52,967 bases of DNA from NCBI GenBank assembly GCA_000824845.1, contig CCNC01000169.1:1-52967 (forward strand), written 5' to 3'. Position 1 is the stretch's first letter. Each line of letters begins with the position of its first letter. Origin of the DNA: Mesorhizobium sp. ORS 3359. GTDB taxonomy: Bacteria; Pseudomonadota; Alphaproteobacteria; Rhizobiales; Rhizobiaceae. The notes beneath the pieces were generated by a model. The model made no database searches. It had not been told where the DNA came from and worked only from the letters and a program-made list of their open reading frames with translations. Position numbers and translations under genes: made by a program. Shown piece by piece: positions 30,061-37,827 of the stretch.

Positions 30061-30099
30061 TAAGTCAAGCTGGTGTTGGAGAATCGCCTGTAGGGAGCC

Positions 30100-30741
30100 A
30101 TGGACGAGAAAGTCACCGCCAAGCCGGATCAAGCCGCCATCGCCTCGCCGCGCCGGTCGCCGAGCCAGCAACGGAGCCGCGAGCGGGTCGAGCGCATGCT
30201 TGCCGCCGCCTCGGCCCTGATTGCCGAACAGGGCAGCGATGCCATGCGCATGGGTGAGGTGGCGGAACGGGCAGGGGTGTCGATCGGCTCCCTCTACCAG
30301 TTCTTCCCGGACAAGCGGGCGATCGTCTGGGCGCTGGCCGAGCGCTACACGGCCGAGAGCCAGGCCTGCATCTCGGCGGCGCTGAAGGATGTCAGGGACG
30401 CCGAAGGGCTGAAGCAGGCGTTTTCAGAACTGGTCGACATCTATTACCAGCTGTTCCTGGCCGAGCCGGTGATACGCGACGTCTGGTCGGGCACGCAGGC
30501 GGACAAGGCCCTGCGCGAACTGGAACTCGCCGACAGCCGCGCCAATGCCGAATTTTTGGTCGCGGTGCTGAAGCGGCTGCGGCCCAATGCCGATCCGGTG
30601 GAACTGGAAACGACGGCCTTCCTCGTCTGGCAGATGGGCGAGGCCGCGGTGCGGCTGGCGATCTCGGTCGATCGGGAGGAGGGTGACAGGCTGGTTGAGG
30701 CCTACAAGCGCATGGCGCTGCGGGAGTTGGTGGGGGAGTAG
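30100..30741 (+). CDS. TetR-family transcriptional regulator
   Basis: 213 aa. HTH within QQRSRERVERMLAAASALIAEQGSDAMRMGEVAERAGVSIGSLYQFFPDKRAIVWALAERY (about residues 24-82), then an all-helical ligand domain. Divergent from DUF1772 with strong operators at 30005-30060, so it probably represses both genes. ATG 30100 follows AGGGAGCC. The ligand is unknown. Confidence 0.9.
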   Translation: MDEKVTAKPDQAAIASPRRSPSQQRSRERVERMLAAASALIAEQGSDAMRMGEVAERAGVSIGSLYQFFPDKRAIVWALAERYTAESQACISAALKDVRDAEGLKQAFSELVDIYYQLFLAEPVIRDVWSGTQADKALRELELADSRANAEFLVAVLKRLRPNADPVELETTAFLVWQMGEAAVRLAISVDREEGDRLVEAYKRMALRELVGE

Positions 30742-30793
30742 CGGCCTTCCTCCTCGCAGCGTACGCGATTGGCGAAATCGCCGGCGAGAGCGT

Positions 30794-30855
30794 CCCCTCT
30801 CCCCGTCACTATACGGGGAGAGGATGCCGGCAGGCAGGTGAGGGGCAGCGCCGGC
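30794..30855. repeat. Dispersed palindromic element (copy A of an inverted pair)
   Basis: Hairpin CTCTCCCCGT / ACGGGGAGAG, then GTGAGGGGCAGCGCCGGC. The GAGGGGCAGCGCCGGC end is the reverse complement of the start of the copy at 30927-30984, so the two face each other across 71 bases. Confidence 0.8.
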
Positions 30856-30926
30856 CTATGAAAAGTGCACAGTCACCGAATTTCTCTGATGTATTTCTGT
30901 TGTTGCTGATGGTCAGCTTGCTGACG

Positions 30927-30984
30927 CCGGCGCTGCCCCTCATCCGCCCTTCGGGCACCTTCTCCCCGTTGAACGGGGAGAAGG
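30927..30984. repeat. Dispersed palindromic element (copy B of an inverted pair)
   Basis: GCCGGCGCTGCCCCTCATCC, GCCCTTCGGGC mini-hairpin, then the 25-nt palindrome with arms CTTCTCCCCGTT / AACGGGGAGAAG. Same family as the element read in frame at 5953-6004. The stretch between copies A and B (30856-30926) has no gene. Confidence 0.85.
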
Positions 30985-30992
30985 AAGAAAAC

Positions 30993-31022
30993 AAAAAAAA
31001 CCCGCCTCGAAGGCGGGTTTTT
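30993..31022 (-). terminator. Terminator of rpmE, two-sided
   Basis: CCCGCCT-CGA-AGGCGGG flanked by eight A on the left and five T on the right, so it reads as a terminator on both strands; the minus-strand T-run (eight) is the longer and serves rpmE. Confidence 0.88.
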
Positions 31023-31045
31023 CAAAATCTGCTGATGTATGCGGC

Positions 31046-31267
31046 TTAGAGGCCGAAACCTTCGAAGCGCTTCTTGAACTTCGACAGGCGGCCGCCGCGG
31101 TCGAGCAGGGTCTGCTGGCCGCCGGTCCAGGCCGGGTGCGTGGTCGGGTCGATGTCGAGGTTCATCGTGTCGCCTTCCTTGCCCCAGGTCGAACGGGTCA
31201 GGTATTCGGTGCCGTCGGTCATGACGACCTTGATGGTGTGGTAGTCGGGATGGATATCGGCCTTCAT
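31046..31267 (-). CDS. rpmE: 50S ribosomal protein L31
   Basis: 73 aa. MKADIHPDYHTIKVVMTDGTEY, STWGKEGDTMNLDIDPTTHPAWTGGQQ and the C-terminal RLSKFKKRFEGFG are the alphaproteobacterial L31 form; it lacks the zinc-binding Cys of the C+ type. Start set by the conserved MK.DIHP; the frame is open upstream to 31414 but the family begins here. Divergent from the ABC exporter. A hairpin lies in its leader (31341-31371). Confidence 0.95.
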   Translation of the reverse strand: MKADIHPDYHTIKVVMTDGTEYLTRSTWGKEGDTMNLDIDPTTHPAWTGGQQTLLDRGGRLSKFKKRFEGFGL

Positions 31268-31340
31268 TGTCTTATGTCCTGGCTTGCCGGCGCCGGTGAC
31301 GGGCCAATGGCCTGCGTCGATGCGCCCCTTTTTAAAACTC

Positions 31341-31371
31341 GAAGCCGCAGCTAATGAAAAGCCACGGCTTC
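31341..31371 (-). promoter_or_regulatory. Leader hairpin upstream of rpmE
   Basis: On the minus strand GAAGCCG...CGGCTTC, extendable by wobble pairs, followed by GAGTTTTAAAAA, about 75 bases before the rpmE start. It could be an attenuator or a ribosomal-protein leader; it is not a named family that I know. Confidence 0.4.
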
Positions 31372-31473
31372 TAAAACGGTCGGCGAGCCTATACATCAGC
31401 CGGAATTGAATCACAAGGCCGCGGCAAGCGCATATTGAAGCGCGGTATTGACCAGCGGCCAGAGGAAACGCTC

Positions 31474-33276
31474 ATGGCGGATATCGGTGCCAGTGGAGAC
31501 CAGCGCAGGCGCTCGGTCCGGCCGCTGAGGAACCTTTTCCCCTATATCACCCGATACCGGAAGCTGGCGGTCGGCGCCATTATCTCGCTGATCCTGGCGG
31601 CGGTGACGACGCTCGCCCTGCCGATGGCCGTGCGGCGTATGATCGACCATGGCTTCCAGGCCTCGGGCTCCACCTTCATCGCCGAATATTTCGCCGCCCT
31701 GGTGGCGATGGCGGCGCTGCTCGCGGCGGCTTCGGCCAGCCGCTATTATTTCGTCATCACGCTCGGAGAGCGGGTCGTGGCCGACATCCGCCGCGACGTT
31801 TTTGCCCATGTCACGACACTGTCGCCCGCCTTTTTCGATCGCGCGCATTCGGGCGAGATCGTGTCGCGGCTCGCCGCCGACACGACGCAGGTGAAGTCGG
31901 CGGTCGGCGCCACCGCCTCGGTCGCGCTGCGCAATGTCATCCTCGGCCTCGGGGCGGTGGCGATGATGGTCGTTACCAGCCCAAAGCTTTCCGGCCTGGT
32001 GATCGCGGCCATCCCGGTTATCGTGCTGCCGCTGGTCGCCTTCGGCCGCTCGGTGCGGCGCAAGTCTAGGCAAGCGCAGGATACGCTCGCGGAGGCCACC
32101 GCCTATGCTAGCGAGCAGATCGGCGCGGTGCGCACGCTGCAGGCTTTCACCAATGAGAAGCTGGTCACCGGCCGCTTCGCTGACGCCGTCGACGCCGCCT
32201 TCGAGGCGGCGCGGGCCTCGGTGTTCGCGCGCTCGTTCCTCACCTTCTTCGCCATCTTCATGATCTTTTCCTCGGTGGTGGCGGTGCTGTGGTTCGGCTC
32301 GCGCGACGTGCTTGCCGGCACGCTGTCCCCCGGCACGCTCAGCCAGTTCCTGCTCTATTCGGTGTTCGCCGCCGGCGCGCTCGGGGCGCTGTCGGAGGTG
32401 TGGAGCGAGCTGTCGCAGGCGGCGGGCGCCGCGGAGCGGCTGACGGAGATCCTGGCCGAGACGCCAACGATCCAGCGGCCGGTCGAGCCGCTTCCACTGC
32501 CGGCCACGGCAAAGGGCGCGATCGGCTTCGACGACGTTTCCTTCTCCTATCCGGCGCGGCCGGACCGCGCCGCCGTGCACGGCCTGAGCTTCCAGGTTAA
32601 GCCCGGCGAGACGGTGGCGATCGTCGGGCCTTCGGGCGCAGGCAAAAGCACCGTCTTCTCGCTGATCCTGCGCTTCTACGATCCCGAGACCGGCCGCGTC
32701 GCCATCGACGGCGTCGATCTGCGCGAGGCTGACCCGGCCGCCATCCGTCAACGCATCGCGATCGTGCCGCAGGACGTCACCATCTTCGCGGCAAGCGTGC
32801 GCGACAATATCGGCTTCGGCCGGCAGGGCGCCAGCGAGGCCGAGATCGAGGCCGCGGCCAAGGCGGCGCTTGCCGATGAATTCATCGCCATGCTGGACAA
32901 GGGCTATGACAGCCAGGTCGGCGAGCGCGGCGTGACATTGTCGGGCGGCCAGCGCCAGCGCATCGCGATCGCCCGCGCCATCCTGCGCGACGCGCCGATC
33001 CTGCTGCTCGACGAAGCGACCTCGGCGCTCGACGCCGAGAGCGAGACCCTGGTGCAACGGGCGCTGGAGCGGCTGATGCGCGGCCGCACCACCATCGTCA
33101 TCGCGCACCGGCTGGCGACGGTGCTCAAGGCCGACCGCATCCTCGTGATGGAAGGCGGACGCATCGTCGAGGAAGGCACGCATCAGAGCCTGGTGGCCAA
33201 GGGCGGCATCTACGCGCGGCTCGCCAAGCTGCAGTTCGAGGCAGGCGCCGACGCCTTCAAAGGCGCGGCGGAGTGA
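31474..33276 (+). CDS. ABC exporter, fused permease and ATPase
   Basis: 600 aa. N-terminal six-helix exporter domain (about 20-320) and ATPase domain: Walker A GPSGAGKST, Q-loop IVPQDVTIF, signature LSGGQRQRIAIARA, Walker B ILLLDEATSALD, switch IVIAHRL. It belongs to the MsbA/LmrA-like half-transporters (lipid, drug or peptide export) and works as a dimer. ATG 31474 follows AGAGGAAACGC. No substrate clue from neighbours (rpmE divergent, VapBC convergent). Confidence 0.92.
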   Translation: MADIGASGDQRRRSVRPLRNLFPYITRYRKLAVGAIISLILAAVTTLALPMAVRRMIDHGFQASGSTFIAEYFAALVAMAALLAAASASRYYFVITLGERVVADIRRDVFAHVTTLSPAFFDRAHSGEIVSRLAADTTQVKSAVGATASVALRNVILGLGAVAMMVVTSPKLSGLVIAAIPVIVLPLVAFGRSVRRKSRQAQDTLAEATAYASEQIGAVRTLQAFTNEKLVTGRFADAVDAAFEAARASVFARSFLTFFAIFMIFSSVVAVLWFGSRDVLAGTLSPGTLSQFLLYSVFAAGALGALSEVWSELSQAAGAAERLTEILAETPTIQRPVEPLPLPATAKGAIGFDDVSFSYPARPDRAAVHGLSFQVKPGETVAIVGPSGAGKSTVFSLILRFYDPETGRVAIDGVDLREADPAAIRQRIAIVPQDVTIFAASVRDNIGFGRQGASEAEIEAAAKAALADEFIAMLDKGYDSQVGERGVTLSGGQRQRIAIARAILRDAPILLLDEATSALDAESETLVQRALERLMRGRTTIVIAHRLATVLKADRILVMEGGRIVEEGTHQSLVAKGGIYARLAKLQFEAGADAFKGAAE

Positions 33277-33278
33277 TA

Positions 33279-33710
33279 TCAGGTGGGCTGCCAATCCGTC
33301 AGCAGCACAACACTGCCAAACTGCCCGGCCTTGGCAATGTGGCGCTGATCGGCCGTGACAAAAGTGCCGCCACGCTCAAGCGCCATCGCGTGATAGATAC
33401 TGTCGAACAAAGTGGGGTAGCCGTTTCCAGACGTAGCTGACGTTGCGATTTTCTCGGCCGTTGCCAGATCCCGTGTGGTGGGCTCTTCGATCATAAGCCC
33501 CAGTTCTCGAAATTGCTCGAAAAGCCGGCCTACCGTCGCGAGCGGCAATTCGACCTGCAAAGCGGCCGAAAGAGCTTCATACAAAACTATCGACGGGGCA
33601 AGAAAGCCTTGTCCTTGCTCCACCATACGATCGACGAAGTTGCGGGCCGCCTCGCTGTCTTCCTCGTGCTTAAAAAGCTTCACGAAAACCGACGCGTCGA
33701 CGACAATCAT
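33279..33710 (-). CDS. vapC: PIN-domain toxin, VapC family
   Basis: 143 aa. PIN nuclease: MIVVDASVFVKLF with the first Asp (D5), Glu in VLYEALSAA, and the late acidic FDSIYHAMALE and TADQRH. VapC toxins cleave tRNA or rRNA and are neutralised by the partner antitoxin. ATG 33710 overlaps the antitoxin stop by four bases (ATGA). It converges with the ABC exporter gene, ending two bases from its stop. Confidence 0.88.
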   Translation of the reverse strand: MIVVDASVFVKLFKHEEDSEAARNFVDRMVEQGQGFLAPSIVLYEALSAALQVELPLATVGRLFEQFRELGLMIEEPTTRDLATAEKIATSATSGNGYPTLFDSIYHAMALERGGTFVTADQRHIAKAGQFGSVVLLTDWQPT

Positions 33711-33988
33711 TCCTTGTCGCCTCTGAGGACGTCGAGCGGCCGGCCGTCCCACTTCATGCGTTGGGCGCGCAGAAAATCGGTAGTGCTTTCGCTTTTAGCG
33801 CTGGAGTTGCGAGGCAATTCGTCCAGCATTCCTTTAAGACGGGTTACGGCAACTGCACGCAATGCCTGATCGATTGCCTTTTCCACGAAACGCGACCTTT
33901 CGCTTTTTGGCACTTCGTCCTCAAGCCGGCTCTTTATGTCCGCGGCGATGGAAAAGGTGGCGCGTTCTTTCGAAGCTGAAACACCCAT
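33707..33988 (-). CDS. Antitoxin of the VapBC-type pair (ribbon-helix-helix-like)
   Basis: 93 aa. The N-terminus KERATFSIAADIKSRLEDEVPKSERSRFVEKAIDQAL looks like a ribbon-helix-helix DNA-binding domain; the C-terminal half (STTDFLRAQRMKWDGRPLDV) is the usual toxin-wrapping tail. ATG 33988 has a near-perfect site AAGGAGGTGCACC. Stop and toxin start overlap. It should repress its own operon through the palindrome at 34005-34033. Confidence 0.85.
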   Translation of the reverse strand: MGVSASKERATFSIAADIKSRLEDEVPKSERSRFVEKAIDQALRAVAVTRLKGMLDELPRNSSAKSESTTDFLRAQRMKWDGRPLDVLRGDKE

Positions 33989-34004
33989 GGTGCACCTCCT
34001 TCTT

Positions 34005-34033
34005 CATACGAAAGTGTATGCTGTCGGAGTATG
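34005..34033. promoter_or_regulatory. Operator of the toxin-antitoxin operon
   Basis: CATAC-N6-GTATG inverted repeat (34005-34020) plus a third half-site GTATG at 34029-34033, 13 bases from the second. Repeated half-sites suit cooperative ribbon-helix-helix binding. Confidence 0.6.
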
Positions 34034-34056
34034 AAAATCAACTTCCGCTCTCGGCA

Positions 34057-35538
34057 TTAACCGTAGCGCCGGCGCAGATGCTCCGTGAAATAGGCTGCGT
34101 TCAGCTTCTCGCCGGTGGCGCGCTCGAGCAGGTTCGGCGTCGACCAGCGCGAGCCCTGCGACCAGATTTTTGCGCGACGCCACTCGTTGATGGCGCTGAA
34201 ATCGCCCTTGGCGAGGTCCTCGTCGGCGGACGGATGCTCCCTGGTCAAGGCCGCCCATTGCTGCGCCGCCATCATGGCGCCCAGCGTGTAGGAGGGGAAA
34301 TAGCCGAAGGCGGCGCCCGGCCAGTGCACGTCCTGCATCGGGCCGTCGGCCGGGTTGTCGATGGTCGAGAGGCCGAGATAGTCGCGCATCTTGGCGTCCC
34401 AGGCCTCAGGCAGGTCGGCGGCTTCCAGCCGGCCGGACACCAGCTCTTGCTCGAGTTCGTAGCGCAGGATGACGTGCAGCGGATAGGTGACCTCGTCGGC
34501 GTCGACGCGGATCAAGCCACGTTTCACATGGTGGACATGCGGCAGGATGTCGTCGAGCGACCAGGCTTCGCCGAGATGTCTTTCGACCACCGGCAACGCC
34601 CAGCGCCAGAAGGCGGGGTTGCGGCCGACCTGCTTTTCGACAAACAGGCTCTGGCTCTCATGCACGGCCATGCCGCGCGCCTTGCCGAGCGGCCAATGCG
34701 ACCAGGCCTTCGGTAGGTTCTGCTCGTAGAGCGCATGACCGGTCTCGTGCAGCACGCCCATCAGCGCCGAGAGGAAATCGGAGGTCTTGTAGCGGGTGGT
34801 GATGCGCACATCCGTCGGCACGCCGCCGCAGAAGGGATGGTGCGATACCGACAGCGAGCCATGGGTGAGGTCGAAGCCGACGGCCGCCATCATGGCCAGG
34901 CCGAGCTCGCGTTGTTTCTCAACGGCATAGCTGCCTGACAGCGGCTTCAACGGATGTTTTGCAAGCCGCGCATCCTGAACCGCCAGCGCATGCGGCAAAA
35001 AATCCTTGAGAAAGGTCTTCAGCTCGGCAAACACCGGGGTGATGTCGGCGGCGCGGTTGCCGGGATCATACTGCTCCATCAGCGCATCATAGGGGGTGAG
35101 GCCGAGCGCGTCGGCGCGCAGCGCCGCCTCTTCCCGCACCAGGGCCACGACGCCTTCCAGCGCCGGAAGAAAGCCCGCCCAGTCGTTCCTGGCGCGCAAG
35201 CTCCGCCAGAGCTGCTCGGAACGCATGCGCGCGACCGTCTGGCGCTCGACGAACTCGGCCGGCAGGCAGGTGAGGTTGGTATATTGCCGGCGCAGTTCCC
35301 GGACCGCCGCCTGCTGCTCTTCACTCAGCGGCTCGGCTTCGGCGGCCGAAATCCAGTCGCCGATCTCCGGCGCGGTTGCCTGGCGATGCAGCATGCCGGC
35401 AAGCGAGGACATCGCCTCGGCGCGTTTCTCGCCGCCTCCGACCGCCATATGCGTCGCCTCGTCGGCGCCGAGGATGGCCAAGGCATGCTCGAGCGCTTCG
35501 AGCTTGTGGCCGAGGTCGTCGAGTTTCTGGAAGGACAT
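34057..35538 (-). CDS. M32 family metallocarboxypeptidase
   Basis: 493 aa, the full size of thermostable carboxypeptidase Taq-type enzymes. Zinc motif HETGH at residues 264-268, with the family block HESQSLFVEKQVGR after it, and the ending SRWSTPNLLERATGEKLNAAYFTEHLRRRYG. It removes C-terminal residues from peptides, with broad specificity, in the cytosol. ATG 35538. The next gene on the opposite strand starts 147 bases away. Confidence 0.93.
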   Translation of the reverse strand: MSFQKLDDLGHKLEALEHALAILGADEATHMAVGGGEKRAEAMSSLAGMLHRQATAPEIGDWISAAEAEPLSEEQQAAVRELRRQYTNLTCLPAEFVERQTVARMRSEQLWRSLRARNDWAGFLPALEGVVALVREEAALRADALGLTPYDALMEQYDPGNRAADITPVFAELKTFLKDFLPHALAVQDARLAKHPLKPLSGSYAVEKQRELGLAMMAAVGFDLTHGSLSVSHHPFCGGVPTDVRITTRYKTSDFLSALMGVLHETGHALYEQNLPKAWSHWPLGKARGMAVHESQSLFVEKQVGRNPAFWRWALPVVERHLGEAWSLDDILPHVHHVKRGLIRVDADEVTYPLHVILRYELEQELVSGRLEAADLPEAWDAKMRDYLGLSTIDNPADGPMQDVHWPGAAFGYFPSYTLGAMMAAQQWAALTREHPSADEDLAKGDFSAINEWRRAKIWSQGSRWSTPNLLERATGEKLNAAYFTEHLRRRYG

Positions 35539-35685
35539 GATGGATACCCAGCTTCAATGTGGCTGGCGCGAAAAGATACCAACGCACCGCGCTTGGCAAC
35601 CCTGATCGGCCGGGATGGAACCAGTGGTCTTGCCTTGTGGGGCGGCTGCGTGATCAATGCCGGGAACATACCGCTGGAGGGAACG

Positions 35686-36039
35686 ATGATCGGCAATATC
35701 CTGGTCGGGCTGGTGGCGCTGATCCATTGCTACATCGTCTATCTGGAGATGGTGCTTTGGGACACGCCGCGCGGCCGCAAGGCGTTCGGACTGACGCCGG
35801 AATTCGCCAGCGCCTCGAAGGTGCTCGCCGCCAATCAGGGACTCTATAACGGCTTCCTGGCTGCCGGGCTGTTCTGGGGACTCTATCTCGGCGCCGCAGG
35901 CTTTCAGGTCAAGATGTTCTTCCTGCTCTGCGTCGCGATAGCCGGCCTCTATGGCGCGGCGACCGTCGGCCGCAAGATCCTCTTTGTTCAGACGGTTCCG
36001 GCAGTGCTTGCGATCCTCGCGCTTTGGCTCGGCCTATAA
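35686..36039 (+). CDS. DUF1304 membrane protein
   Basis: 117 aa, four hydrophobic segments (ILVGLVALIHCYIVYLEMVLW; GLYNGFLAAGLFWGLYLG; VKMFFLLCVAIAGLYGAATV; TVPAVLAILALWLGL). HCYIVYLEMVLW and NQGLYNGFLA are characteristic of DUF1304. ATG 35686 is preceded by GGAGGGAACG; the frame extends far upstream, antisense to the carboxypeptidase, and that part is not coding. Function unknown. Confidence 0.87.
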   Translation: MIGNILVGLVALIHCYIVYLEMVLWDTPRGRKAFGLTPEFASASKVLAANQGLYNGFLAAGLFWGLYLGAAGFQVKMFFLLCVAIAGLYGAATVGRKILFVQTVPAVLAILALWLGL

Positions 36040-36120
36040 CCAAAACGATACGCGACCGAAAAAGGACGCCCTCGGGGCTAGATCCCAGGGGCGCCAAATG
36101 GTCCGTTTCTGCCGGAGACC

Positions 36121-36546
36121 TCAGCCGTTCGGGTAGTTCCCGCCGTCGGAGCCGTCGCCCATCAGGAAGCCGCTGCCGGTGTCATTCATCAGCCTCTGGT
36201 CGACATTGTCGAGGCGGCGCAGCAGTTCATGGTATTGCGCGGACGGGACCCGGCCGTGATCCGAAGCCGCGACGTGCTCCGCGGCCTGGCTGATGCGCGC
36301 GGCGCGCATGTGCAGTTGCTGCGCCTCGGAAGCCGAAATGTTGTTTGCCTGCCGGGCATCGGTGATGCCCTGATCCACGCCCTGGACCTGATCGATAAGA
36401 CCGGCCGCGCGCGGGCCGATGAAATCGGCAGGAGGGCTCGCGTCGAGCGCCCCCTTGTGGTGTCCGGCCGCATAGGCGCCGGCGAGCGGGGCCGCGATCA
36501 ACGCGGCAGCCAGGGTGATAGTCTTGAGAGATGTTGAAGCGCGCAT
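36121..36546 (-). CDS. Secreted protein of unknown function
   Basis: 141 aa. Signal peptide MRASTSLKTITLAAALIAAPLAGAYA, then a helical, Gln- and His-rich region (QVQGVDQGITDARQANNISASEAQQLHMRAARISQAAEHVAAS) and a Gly-rich end (GSGFLMGDGSDGGNYPNG). Start chosen at ATG 36546 because it opens the signal peptide. It resembles small periplasmic proteins common in rhizobia; no named family. The 251 bases upstream (to 36797) contain no feature that I can name. Confidence 0.72.
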   Translation of the reverse strand: MRASTSLKTITLAAALIAAPLAGAYAAGHHKGALDASPPADFIGPRAAGLIDQVQGVDQGITDARQANNISASEAQQLHMRAARISQAAEHVAASDHGRVPSAQYHELLRRLDNVDQRLMNDTGSGFLMGDGSDGGNYPNG

Positions 36547-36797
36547 GGCGGCGCATCCTCCGATAGGGAAGGCGGCGGCCCTGCCACATTGCCTTCCGAC
36601 CTTTGCGGGCCGTCCGGTTCCGTCGCGTCGCGATGGGAGGCATCGCCGGCGGTCCCCGGCCCTGCGCGCCAAATTAGATGCGTCGATCGCCGATGTGTAA
36701 TTAAAAAATGATAATGTTTTCAGGCCTTGCCGACGGGACTAGGTGCGCTAAGTATTGAGCCGACAAACAACTTCCCGTGACTTGGTGTGATAATGGA

Positions 36798-37826
36798 TCA
36801 CCGTTCGGTGAGCTTCAGTTCAATGCGACGGTTCTTGCTGCGCGCCTCGTCGGTGTCGGCGGGATCGAGCGGCTGGAACTCGCCGAAGCCGGCGGCCACC
36901 AGCCGGTTGGCCGGCACGCCGTTCTCGATCAGGAATTTCACCACCGAGGTGGCGCGCGCGGTCGACAGTTCCCAGTTGTCGCGATAGCGGCCGGTGCCGG
37001 ACAGCGGCTTGTTGTCGGTGTGGCCGTCGACGCGCAGCACCCAGCTGATCTCCGGCGGGATTTCCTTCTGCAATTCGATGATGGCGTCGGCGAGCTTCTT
37101 CATCTCGACCTTGCCGGCATCGTTGATCTCGTCGGAACCGGTCGGGAACAGCACCTCCGACTGGAAGACGAAACGGTCGCCGACGATGCGGATGTTCTCG
37201 CGGTCGGCGAGGATCTCGCGCAGCCGGCCGAAGAAGTCGGAGCGGTAGCGGTTGAGCTCCTGGACGCGCTGCGCCAGCGCGACATTCAGACGGCGGCCGA
37301 GATCGGCGATCTTGGTGTTGGAGTCGCGGTCGCGCTGCTCGGAGACGTTAAGCGCGTCTTCCAGCGCGCCGATCTGCTTGCGTAAGGCGGCAATCTGCTG
37401 GTTGAGGATCTCGACCTGACTCAGCGCCTGCTGGCTGATCTGGCGCTGGTTGCTGAGCTCGCCGGAAAGCTGGTCCGCCCGCTTGTTGGCCGCGTCGCCG
37501 GCGCCGGCGCCCTGCGCCAGCAATTGCTCGAGGCGGCTCTTTTCGGCCTGCGCCGCCGACAGCGAGGCCTGCAGGTTGGCGAGCGAATCCTCCTTGTCCT
37601 GTCTGTTCGTGCGCTCCAGCGCAAGCAGCTGGGTCAGCTCGTTGATCTGCGAGTTGAGGCGATTGAGAACCGCATCCTTGCCGGAGATCTCGCGGCTGAG
37701 CAGGAACTGCGCCAGCACGAAGACGGTGAGCAGGAACATGATCGCCAGAAGCAGCGTCGACAAGGCGTCGACGAAACCCGGCCAGTAGTCGATGCGGCGG
37801 TCGGCGCGCCGTCTTGCCAGCGCCAC
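36798..37826 (-). CDS. MotB/OmpA-type peptidoglycan-binding membrane protein
   Basis: 342 aa. One membrane helix near the start (about 20-42, after DYWPGFVDALSTLLLAIMFLL), a long coiled coil (about 50-190) and a C-terminal OmpA domain (VDGHTDNKPLSG..., WELSTARATSVVKFL, AAGFGEFQP, SKNRRIEL) that binds peptidoglycan. It begins with GTG 37826, one base after the stop of the MotA/ExbB-type partner. The pair looks like a stator-type proton channel anchored in the wall; it is not flagellar motB (no flagellar genes near). Confidence 0.9.
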   Translation of the reverse strand: MALARRRADRRIDYWPGFVDALSTLLLAIMFLLTVFVLAQFLLSREISGKDAVLNRLNSQINELTQLLALERTNRQDKEDSLANLQASLSAAQAEKSRLEQLLAQGAGAGDAANKRADQLSGELSNQRQISQQALSQVEILNQQIAALRKQIGALEDALNVSEQRDRDSNTKIADLGRRLNVALAQRVQELNRYRSDFFGRLREILADRENIRIVGDRFVFQSEVLFPTGSDEINDAGKVEMKKLADAIIELQKEIPPEISWVLRVDGHTDNKPLSGTGRYRDNWELSTARATSVVKFLIENGVPANRLVAAGFGEFQPLDPADTDEARSKNRRIELKLTER

Positions 37827-37827
37827 G

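Noticed and set aside
34954..35685. Extension of the DUF1304 gene upstream over the carboxypeptidase gene
   Set aside because: The extension is antisense to a conserved M32 enzyme, while ATG 35686 has a strong ribosome site and begins the family pattern.
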